A stretch of 5,388 nucleotides of DNA from JAAYLU01 sp964458805. GTDB taxonomy: Bacteria > Synergistota > Synergistia > Synergistales > Aminobacteriaceae. The translations under genes and the position numbers were made by a program. Numbering within the stretch: position 1 is the stretch's first letter; each line of letters begins with the position of its first letter. The stretch spans positions 1 through 5,388 of the forward strand of contig CAYWKH010000131.1 of NCBI GenBank assembly GCA_964458805.1, written 5' to 3'. The notes under the pieces were generated by a model. That model made no database searches and had not been told where the DNA came from. It saw only the letters and a program-made list of their open reading frames with translations. This document shows positions 1 to 4,783 of the stretch, one piece after another.

Positions 1-507
1 ATCAACTACGCCAGGCTCGAAGGCGGAGCTATCCCCTGGCCCTGCCCGACCTGCGACCACCCTGGCACCCCGATCCTGTACACCACGGGTTTCCCGCGCG
101 GGAAGGCCGACTTCTCTCCCCGTGAATGGGAGAAGCCGGACGAGTGGCCGACGGATGAGTTCCCGTACATCGCCACCACCGGGAGACTGCTCTACCACTA
201 CCACTCCGGCAGCATGACCCGGCGCAGCAGCACCGGCGAGTTCATCAAGGAGATGTATATAGAGATAAACCCGGAGGATGCGACCGCGCTCGGCATAGAG
301 GCGGGCGAGAAGCTCAAGGTGACCTCTCGCAGAGGCGAGGTGAGCGGGGACGCGAAGATCACGGACCGCGTCCCGGCAGGCACGGTCTTCCTGCCTTTCC
401 ATTTCAGCGAGACATCGGCCAACATCCTGACGTCAGCCAGGATAGACCCGGATTCCAAGACCCCCGGGTTCAAAGTCAGCGCGGTTAAACTCGAGAAAGT
501 AGTCTGA
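1..507 (+). CDS. fdhA: Formate dehydrogenase alpha (catalytic) subunit, C-terminal part, 5'-truncated by the window
   Basis: The frame is open from the first base to TGA at 505-507 and gives the last 168 residues of a molybdopterin oxidoreductase. This subunit oxidises formate to CO2, or runs in reverse, at a Mo/W-bis-pterin site and passes electrons to Fe-S clusters. What is visible is the end of the catalytic region (WPCPTCDHPGTP, fragment residues 13-24) and the molybdopterin-dinucleotide-binding domain: TTGRLLYHYHSGSMTRR (59-75), INPEDATALGI (89-99), SRRGEV (109-114) and PFHFSETSANILT (132-144). This order and the YHYHSGSMTRR block match formate dehydrogenase alpha chains better than nitrate reductases, from memory of the family. 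The N-terminal [4Fe-4S] domain and the Cys or selenocysteine ligand lie outside the window, so selenium use cannot be judged. The focA-type gene 73 nt downstream on the same strand supports a formate role. The electron partner (NAD, ferredoxin or hydrogenase) is unknown. Confidence 0.93.
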   Translation: MNYARLEGGAIPWPCPTCDHPGTPILYTTGFPRGKADFSPREWEKPDEWPTDEFPYIATTGRLLYHYHSGSMTRRSSTGEFIKEMYIEINPEDATALGIEAGEKLKVTSRRGEVSGDAKITDRVPAGTVFLPFHFSETSANILTSARIDPDSKTPGFKVSAVKLEKVV

Positions 508-519
508 GCAGGGATCACA

Positions 520-552
520 GGCGGGCGGACGCTGCTCGGCGCGTTGCCCGCC
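520..552 (+). other. Strong hairpin in the fdhA-focA spacer, without a U-tract
   Basis: GGCGGGC at 520-526 is perfectly complementary to GCCCGCC at 546-552. Inside it ACGC (529-532) can pair with GCGT (541-544), leaving a loop of about 8 nt. The bases after it are ATAACATA, not a T-run, so it does not look like an intrinsic terminator. It lies 13 nt after the dehydrogenase stop and 28 nt before the channel start. It may act as an mRNA stability or processing element that sets different levels of the two products; that role is inferred from position only. Confidence 0.5.
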
Positions 553-568
553 ATAACATATCGAAAGC

Positions 569-573
569 GGGGA
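569..573 (+). promoter_or_regulatory. Ribosome binding site supporting the GTG start of focA
   Basis: GGGGA at 569-573 is followed by a 7-nt spacer and GTG at 581-583. It is a modest Shine-Dalgarno sequence, but it supports this GTG over the later ATG codons, the first of which (Met26) would remove the N-terminal helix that FNT channels carry. Confidence 0.55.
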
Positions 574-580
574 ATAAGTA

Positions 581-1402
581 GTGAAGACACCGGCGGAACT
601 TGCAAAACTGGCATGTGCAGTATCCAAGGTAAAGGGCAACCTTTCGGTGAGGCAGATGGTGCTGATGGGCACGCTCGCGGGAGCGTACATAGCCTTTGCA
701 GGGTGGCTGATGACGGTCGTGTCCCACGACATGACCCCCCTCTACGGGGCCGGAGTGACAAGATTGCTCTCCGGGGCGGTCTTCAGCGTAGGCCTCATGA
801 TGGTCGTGATAAGCGGCTCGGAGCTGTTCACCGGCAACTGCATGATGCCGCTCGGTTACCTGGCGGGCTGCACGCCCATGAATAAGATTCTGCGCAACTG
901 GGGCTGGGTTTATTCGGCTAACCTCGTCGGCAGCCTGCTCATTGCCGCGCTCGTCTTCTTCTCCGGCCTGGCGGACGGGGCTGTAGGAGGCAGGGCGCTC
1001 CAGGTTGCCGCCGGCAAGATGAGCCTCCCCTTCGGGCAGGCGTTCGTGCGCGGCATCCTCTGCAACTGGCTGGTCGTGCTCGCGGTCTGGATGGGGATGG
1101 CCGCCACCGAGATAGTCGACAAGATATGGGCGATATTCTTCCCGATAATGACCTTCGTAGCCGCGGGATTTGAGCACTCGATCGCCAACATGTACTTCAT
1201 GGCCCTCGGGATCTTCCTCAAGGGGACGCCCGCGGCGGTGGAGTCGTCAGGGCTGGCCGAACAGGCGCTCGCCAACGTCAGCGTAGGAGGGTATTTCGGC
1301 AACCTCATCCCCGTCACGCTCGGCAACATGGTTGGCGGTATCCTCTTCGTGGCGGTGTTCTATTACTTCATCTTCAAGGACGGGCTGACTGATCTCGACT
1401 AG
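581..1402 (+). CDS. focA: Formate/nitrite transporter (FNT) family channel, FocA-like
   Basis: This is a 273-residue integral membrane protein, close to the length of E. coli FocA (about 285). FNT proteins form pentamers in which each subunit is a channel for formate/formic acid or related small monovalent anions. Six hydrophobic segments can be seen at about residues 27-47, 62-82, 104-127, 155-175, 184-212 and 239-266. Family landmarks appear in order: GSELFTGN (79-86, the broken-helix/omega-loop region), RGILCNWLVVLAVW (158-171), GFEHSIANMYF (196-206, holding the conserved central-pore His199) and NLIPVTLGNMVGG (241-253). These blocks align well with remembered E. coli FocA. Hydrosulfide and nitrite channels share the fold, so substrate rests mostly on context: the gene follows a formate dehydrogenase on the same strand with no terminator between them, which suggests one transcript. 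A terminator lies 24 nt after the TAG stop. Confidence 0.94.
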   Translation: MKTPAELAKLACAVSKVKGNLSVRQMVLMGTLAGAYIAFAGWLMTVVSHDMTPLYGAGVTRLLSGAVFSVGLMMVVISGSELFTGNCMMPLGYLAGCTPMNKILRNWGWVYSANLVGSLLIAALVFFSGLADGAVGGRALQVAAGKMSLPFGQAFVRGILCNWLVVLAVWMGMAATEIVDKIWAIFFPIMTFVAAGFEHSIANMYFMALGIFLKGTPAAVESSGLAEQALANVSVGGYFGNLIPVTLGNMVGGILFVAVFYYFIFKDGLTDLD

Positions 1403-1426
1403 TTTTTTACATGATTTCCACCATCA

Positions 1427-1458
1427 GGCGATCGCTCGTTTTCGGGCGATTGCCTTTT
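1427..1458 (+). terminator. Intrinsic terminator after focA
   Basis: GGCGATCGCTCG (1427-1438) pairs with CGGGCGATTGCC (1443-1454) over 12 bp, including two G-U wobbles, around a TTTT loop. TTTT at 1455-1458 and then ATTAT follow. It starts 24 nt after the focA stop and would end the formate transcript just before the 6S promoter. Confidence 0.85.
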
Positions 1459-1462
1459 ATTA

Positions 1463-1471
1463 TGCTATAAT
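1463..1471 (+). promoter_or_regulatory. Extended -10 promoter of the 6S RNA gene
   Basis: TGCTATAAT is a perfect extended -10 element (TGn plus TATAAT, hexamer at 1466-1471) for housekeeping sigma factor. No -35 resembling TTGACA exists at a 16-18 nt spacing; that region is the 3' arm of the focA terminator (bases 1443-1454). Extended -10 promoters can work without a good -35. The expected start is G1478, seven bases after the hexamer, which is 9 nt upstream of the predicted 6S closing stem. Confidence 0.8.
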
Positions 1472-1477
1472 GTCCCC

Positions 1478-1657
1478 GAAAGAGAGTCCCTGCGGTGCCC
1501 GTGATCATGATTTTTGTCTTGAGCCAACACTCGCGCCTTGCGGGGCCGCCGGTTTGGGCCGGTGGAGGAGCCGTGAAGACGGTGACGAAACTCAGGTTCA
1601 ACAGGCCCCAATGCTATAGGAACGGGTCAAGACGTTCGTGACACGACATTGCGGGGA
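1478..1657 (+). ncRNA. ssrS: 6S RNA (global regulator of housekeeping RNA polymerase), about 180 nt
   Basis: 6S RNA folds like an open promoter, binds sigma70-type holoenzyme and represses many promoters in stationary phase; release follows synthesis of a short product RNA (pRNA). The sequence gives the expected fold. An 11-bp closing stem joins 1487-1497 (TCCCTGCGGTG) to 1647-1657 (CATTGCGGGGA) with three G-U pairs. CGTG 1500-1503 pairs with CACG 1642-1645. GTCTTGA 1516-1522 pairs with TCAAGAC 1627-1633, extended after one mismatch by CC 1524-1525 with GG 1624-1625. An unpaired bubble follows (about 1526-1541 and 1610-1623), then an apical stem from GGGGCC 1542-1547 with GGCCCC 1604-1609. 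The 5' landmarks CCCTGCGGTG...CTTGAGCC align with remembered E. coli 6S (CTCTGAGATG...CCTGAGCCGAT). Length, promoter and terminator all fit. A 6S gene beside rarA agrees with my recollection of such neighbourhoods in other phyla. The exact 3' end is uncertain: mature ends may arise by trimming from the terminator. Confidence 0.87.
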
Positions 1658-1663
1658 AGCCTT

Positions 1664-1699
1664 AAGACAGGGACGGACACAGGCCGCTCCCTGTCTTTT
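1664..1699 (+). terminator. Intrinsic terminator downstream of the 6S RNA
   Basis: AAGACAGGGA (1664-1673) pairs perfectly with TCCCTGTCTT (1688-1697) over 10 bp, followed by TTTT at 1696-1699. The 14-nt loop can be shortened by CGG 1674-1676 pairing with CCG 1684-1686. It starts 7 nt after the 6S closing stem. Only 26 nt separate it from the start codon of the next gene, so HAD-rarA is probably expressed by read-through or from a promoter inside the 6S gene. Confidence 0.85.
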
Positions 1700-1711
1700 C
1701 ATTTCGATCCC

Positions 1712-1719
1712 GAGGAGGT
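1712..1719 (+). promoter_or_regulatory. Strong ribosome binding site deciding a TTG start
   Basis: GAGGAGGT at 1712-1719 is near-perfect anti-16S complement, and its 6-nt spacer leads to TTG at 1726-1728. It fixes TTG as the start of the HAD gene, since no ATG is suitably placed. It lies downstream of the terminator T-tract, so only read-through or internally started transcripts carry it. Confidence 0.8.
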
Positions 1720-1725
1720 CGTCTC

Positions 1726-2685
1726 TTGTCTTCGTTCGAGCGTACGCACTTCTGGAGTCCGGCCGCATGCGCGGCCTTCGTGCTTGACTGGGACGGAGTC
1801 CTGGCCGAGACGAAGCTCAGCTTCGCGCACATAAGGGAGAAGTACTTTGATGGCCGGTTTGTGCCTCTGTTCGAGTCGATCGCGACCCTGCCGAAATCAA
1901 TCGCGTCCGCCCTGGAAAAGGATATATACGACGAGGAGATGAAAGGGGCCGAGTCGGCGGTCGCGGTCCCGGGGGCGTTCGACCTGCTGGAATGGCTCGA
2001 CGCCGCGGAAATCCCGTGGTGCGTCGTCTCGAGGAACTGCATGGACTCGATACGACTCGCGGCCGAGCGGGCGAACCTGCCATTGCCACCTCAGGTCTTC
2101 AGTCGGGACGACCCGCCGGTCAAACCGGCGCCCGAGGCCCTGTGGCGGGCCGCAGAGCGGATGGGTACGCCCGCTTCAGGCTGCGTCATGGTCGGCGATT
2201 TCGTCTACGACCTGGTCGGCGCCAGGCGCGCAGGCATGAGGGCGGTCCTCGTGCAGCGCCCCGGTGCGGAGTGGAAGCACTGGGCCGATGCGTCATTCGA
2301 CAGGCTGGCGGATTTCGTGGAATACCTGAAGGAGCCCGTGCCCCTTCTCCCCTGGGAGTACCGGAGCCTGCAGGGCAGGGACGGGCTCGACGAGCTGGCC
2401 CGGTGTGCGCTGTCCATTCCGGCCTCGTGCGACAACCTGCTCGCAGTCTCTATGTATTACGCCGCCAAGGGGGTTCTCAACTTCCACGTCGAGGGGGAGG
2501 GCTCTGTGACAGCGGAGCAGTGGAGCCGTATCCCCGGACTCTCGCCCGCGTGGCTCGACATGCCTCTGCGGGAGGCGCTGGGTTTCCTGCTTGAGTCCAG
2601 GTATCCACTCGCCGGACTGCTGGAGGACACCAGCGGGTATTCCATGGTGGCCGTGGACCCGGAGGCACAGGGGGCATCTCATTGA
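1726..2685 (+). CDS. HAD-superfamily hydrolase with an unassigned C-terminal region
   Basis: The product has 319 residues. Residues 15-205 hold all four HAD motifs: motif I FVLDWDGVLAET (18-29; nucleophile Asp21 and Asp23), motif II VVSRN (100-104; Ser102), motif III KPAPE (133-137; Lys133) and motif IV VGDFVYDLVGARRAG (156-170; Asp158, Asp162). Spacing and an alpha-helical cap at about 30-85 suggest a phosphoglycolate-phosphatase-like phosphohydrolase; the substrate cannot be read from sequence. Most such enzymes are about 210-230 residues. Here about 110 further residues (210-319) follow, with no motif I recognise; they are still coding, since the frame continues to its 4-nt overlap with rarA. 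The TTG start is set by the strong Shine-Dalgarno at 1712-1719. Overlap with rarA (TTGA) implies translational coupling, so a link to DNA repair or nucleotide metabolism is possible but only contextual. It is probably cytosolic: no signal peptide or membrane segment is seen. Confidence 0.86.
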   Translation: MSSFERTHFWSPAACAAFVLDWDGVLAETKLSFAHIREKYFDGRFVPLFESIATLPKSIASALEKDIYDEEMKGAESAVAVPGAFDLLEWLDAAEIPWCVVSRNCMDSIRLAAERANLPLPPQVFSRDDPPVKPAPEALWRAAERMGTPASGCVMVGDFVYDLVGARRAGMRAVLVQRPGAEWKHWADASFDRLADFVEYLKEPVPLLPWEYRSLQGRDGLDELARCALSIPASCDNLLAVSMYYAAKGVLNFHVEGEGSVTAEQWSRIPGLSPAWLDMPLREALGFLLESRYPLAGLLEDTSGYSMVAVDPEAQGASH

Positions 2686-3953
2686 TCTCGAACAACGCAG
2701 CAGGGACACCGTTGGCGGAGAGGATGAGGCCGAGGAACATCGACGAGTTCGCAGGTCAGAGGCACCTGGTCGGGGAGGGGGCCCCGCTCCGCAAGATTCT
2801 CGAGAAGGGGTCGGTCCCCAGCTGCATCCTGTACGGCCCTCCAGGGACTGGAAAGACCACCCTCGCCCGCCTCATGGCCCAAATGACCGGTCGGGACATG
2901 CTTGAGATAAACGCGGTGTCAGCCAAGGTAGCGGAGCTGCGCGATCTCGTCAAGGGGGCGGAGAACCTCAAGACGCTGCGCTCCGGCAGGAGTCCCATAA
3001 CCTTCGTGGACGAAATCTATCACTTCAACAAGAGCCAGCAGAACGTCCTCCTCCCCTCGGTCGAGAGGGGGGATATCGTGCTGGTCGGCGCCACCACAGA
3101 GAATCCGTGGTTCGAGATAAACAAGACTCTGCTCTCCCGCATGATGGTATTCCAGCTCGAACCCCTGGCCGAGGAGGACCTCGCAGCGCTGCTCGACAAA
3201 GCGATGAAGGACGAAGAACACGGACTTGGTCTCCTGGGGTTGAGGGCGGATGGTGAAGCCCTGGCCCTGCTCGCCTCGATGGCAGCGGGGGACGCGCGAC
3301 AGGCGCTGGGTCGCCTGGAGTTCGCGGCTTCTGCGCTCGATGCGGAGAACGGAGTGCTGACCAGAGATTTCATACTGCAAGCCCTGCCAAGGGCGGCCAT
3401 CAGGCATGACAAGAGCTCCGACGATCACTACGCGGTGATCTCGGCCCTGATAAAGAGCATTCGCGGCTCGGACCCGGATGCGGCGATCTACTGGCTGGCA
3501 CGTCTTCTCTCCGCCGGCGAGGACCCGCGATTCATCTGCAGAAGGGTGCTCATATCCGCGGCCGAGGACATAGGCCTCGCCGACCCGATGTCGCTGGTGG
3601 TCGCATCGGCGGCGGCCCAGGCCGCTGAGATGACCGGCATGCCGGAGGCCCGAATAATACTGGCGGAGGCTGTAATCTACCTGGCCTCCGCCCCGAAGAG
3701 CAACAGCTCCTACCTTGCGATAGACAGGGCCCAAAAGGCAGTCGAGGAGGGCGACCACCAGAGAGTCCCGCCTCACCTGCTGCCCGGAGCCGTCGATTAC
3801 GTGTATCCACACGATGACCCAAGGCACTGGGCTCCGCAGCGATACATGACGGACAACAGGCGCTTCTACTTCCCTGGCGAGCTGGGGGAGGAGAGGGCGA
3901 TGCTAGGAAGACTGAGGAAGCTGTGGAGACGCTTCAGCAGCCCGGACTCCTGA
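2682..3953 (+). CDS. rarA: Replication-associated recombination protein A (RarA/MgsA), AAA+ ATPase
   Basis: RarA is a clamp-loader-like AAA+ ATPase that acts at stalled replication forks and single-strand gaps. The 423-residue product shows Walker A GPPGTGKTT (52-60), Walker B ITFVDE (106-111), the family block FNKSQQNVLLPSVERG (115-130), sensor 1 GATTENPWFE (136-145), a likely arginine finger in LLSR (Arg153) and sensor 2 GDAR (203-206). The C-terminal tetramerisation region carries SIRGSDPDAAIYWLARLLSAGEDP (259-282), ISAAEDIGLADP (291-302) and YLASAPKSN (333-341). Length is slightly below the usual 420-450. Two oddities: DEIYHF (110-115) replaces the usual DEIHRF, and near residues 362-378 about 10 residues usual in the family seem to be missing. 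The start is TTG at 2682, overlapping the HAD stop; GGAGG (2661-2665) and GGGGG (2670-2674) precede it, the latter with a 7-nt spacer. ORF end overlaps the convergent minus-strand gene by 20 bp. Confidence 0.95.
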   Translation: MISNNAAGTPLAERMRPRNIDEFAGQRHLVGEGAPLRKILEKGSVPSCILYGPPGTGKTTLARLMAQMTGRDMLEINAVSAKVAELRDLVKGAENLKTLRSGRSPITFVDEIYHFNKSQQNVLLPSVERGDIVLVGATTENPWFEINKTLLSRMMVFQLEPLAEEDLAALLDKAMKDEEHGLGLLGLRADGEALALLASMAAGDARQALGRLEFAASALDAENGVLTRDFILQALPRAAIRHDKSSDDHYAVISALIKSIRGSDPDAAIYWLARLLSAGEDPRFICRRVLISAAEDIGLADPMSLVVASAAAQAAEMTGMPEARIILAEAVIYLASAPKSNSSYLAIDRAQKAVEEGDHQRVPPHLLPGAVDYVYPHDDPRHWAPQRYMTDNRRFYFPGELGEERAMLGRLRKLWRRFSSPDS

Positions 3954-4746
3954 GGCGCCTGGTTATGTCTGGGAGTATCGTGTAGGCTATGATCCCAAGT
4001 GCCTCGCGAATCATTGTAGTGCTGACGTATAGTGATGAGGCGGAGGGGAGGAATTCCATCGCGCTCACGCCGCCGGGCTCGGATAGACGACCGGAGGGGT
4101 GGGGGATTATCCGCATTCCTGGAAGGAAGCGCCTTGCGAAGGACACCGAGCGCTTCAGGTGATACGCGGTGGTAACGATGATCAGGTTTTCGGCGCCGGA
4201 TCGACTGATGAGGGGAGCCGATAGTTCCATGTTCTCCCAGGTGGTGCGAGAGGCCCCTTCCACGATCAGCTTGCCCCTGAAGCCCAACCTGTCGGCGGCT
4301 TTTTTTACTATGTCCGCGATCTGTCTCTCGGTCGCCATCCCTGGATGACCGCCGCTGAACAGCAAAGGGCAGTCGAGGTGCTCGGCCACCTCCACTCCGG
4401 CCACGAATCGTTGCAGGGTCTCCGCCCCCATGCGAACCTCCCCGCCGGTGGACCAGAGGCCCCCCGCCAGCACCATCACTATCGAACTGCCCTCGGGTGA
4501 CAGGGGGACGAACTCGAACGGTTCTTCCAGCGGGAAGGCCAGGACCCTCGCGAAGACCGGAGTGGACAAGGTATATAACGCCAAGGCCAGGAGCAGAGGC
4601 CCGGCGCGGACTATTATCCTCCTTCGCCGATCTTCGTCTCTTTTCGAAAGCCGAAAAGAGAGGAGCAGCAACAGCAAAACAAAGACCCCGGGGGGAGTCA
4701 GAAACGCCCCGATGGCCTTGTAGAAAAAATAGCCGAACGTCATCAT
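3934..4746 (-). CDS. DUF218 family membrane-anchored protein (YdcF/ElyC/SanA-like)
   Basis: This 270-residue protein has two N-terminal hydrophobic segments (about residues 13-31 and 46-66) joined by a very basic loop (RLSKRDEDRRRR, 32-43). A DUF218 domain follows, probably outside the membrane. Domain landmarks are VMVLAGG (90-96), LLFSGGHPG (128-136) with a following TERQ (139-142), VEGASRTTWEN (162-172), IIVTTAYHLKRS (189-200) and a C-terminal REALGIIAY (247-255). These match the usual pattern SGG - E..S.nT.eN - T.ayH..RA of ElyC, YdcF and SanA proteins. In E. coli ElyC affects envelope and peptidoglycan precursor metabolism and SanA affects envelope permeability, but no reaction is settled; no function should be copied over. 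It follows the DUF2703-like gene by 37 nt on the same strand, so they are likely cotranscribed. No good Shine-Dalgarno precedes ATGATG; either Met may start. A 10-bp perfect inverted repeat lies within the basic-loop codons. Confidence 0.88.
   Translation of the reverse strand: MMTFGYFFYKAIGAFLTPPGVFVLLLLLLSFRLSKRDEDRRRRIIVRAGPLLLALALYTLSTPVFARVLAFPLEEPFEFVPLSPEGSSIVMVLAGGLWSTGGEVRMGAETLQRFVAGVEVAEHLDCPLLFSGGHPGMATERQIADIVKKAADRLGFRGKLIVEGASRTTWENMELSAPLISRSGAENLIIVTTAYHLKRSVSFARRFLPGMRIIPHPSGRLSEPGGVSAMEFLPSASSLYVSTTMIREALGIIAYTILPDITRRLRSPGC
4637..4661. repeat. 10-bp perfect inverted repeat inside the DUF218 gene
   Basis: TCTCTTTTCG (4637-4646) and CGAAAAGAGA (4652-4661) are exact reverse complements around the 5-nt loop AAAGC. 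It encodes part of the basic loop between the two membrane segments. No T-tract follows on either strand, so it is not a terminator. Its AT-rich make-up stands out in this GC-rich gene. Function is unknown and it may be chance. Confidence 0.6.
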
Positions 4747-4783
4747 GACCGGATTCAGCCCGGCGGGCGCTCGGGCAGAGCTC

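Noticed and set aside
198..761. 187-codon minus-strand frame at the dehydrogenase-channel junction
   Set aside because: It runs antisense across two real genes and gives a Pro/Ser/Arg-rich translation without motifs.
515..1177. 220-codon minus-strand frame over the channel gene
   Set aside because: It is antisense to focA, and its His/Arg/Glu-rich, low-information composition is typical of a shadow frame.
1407..1601. 64-codon minus-strand frame across the 6S region
   Set aside because: It crosses the terminator, promoter and structured RNA; the RNA explanation accounts for the sequence far better.
1478..1657. tmRNA, RNase P RNA or SRP RNA instead of 6S
   Set aside because: No tmRNA tRNA-like ends or tag frame, no RNase P GAGGAAAGTCC core, and no SRP GGAAG..AGCA tetraloop motif. 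The closed rod with central bubble fits 6S.
1655..1665. GAAGCCTTAA as a direct match to the same string in E. coli 6S RNA
   Set aside because: In E. coli this lies inside the molecule, whereas here it lies just outside the closing stem, next to the terminator. I treat it as coincidence and did not use it as evidence.
2919..3827. 302-codon open frame on the minus strand
   Set aside because: It lies wholly antisense to rarA, whose motifs are unmistakable, and its translation shows no family motif. It is a by-product of GC-rich codon use.
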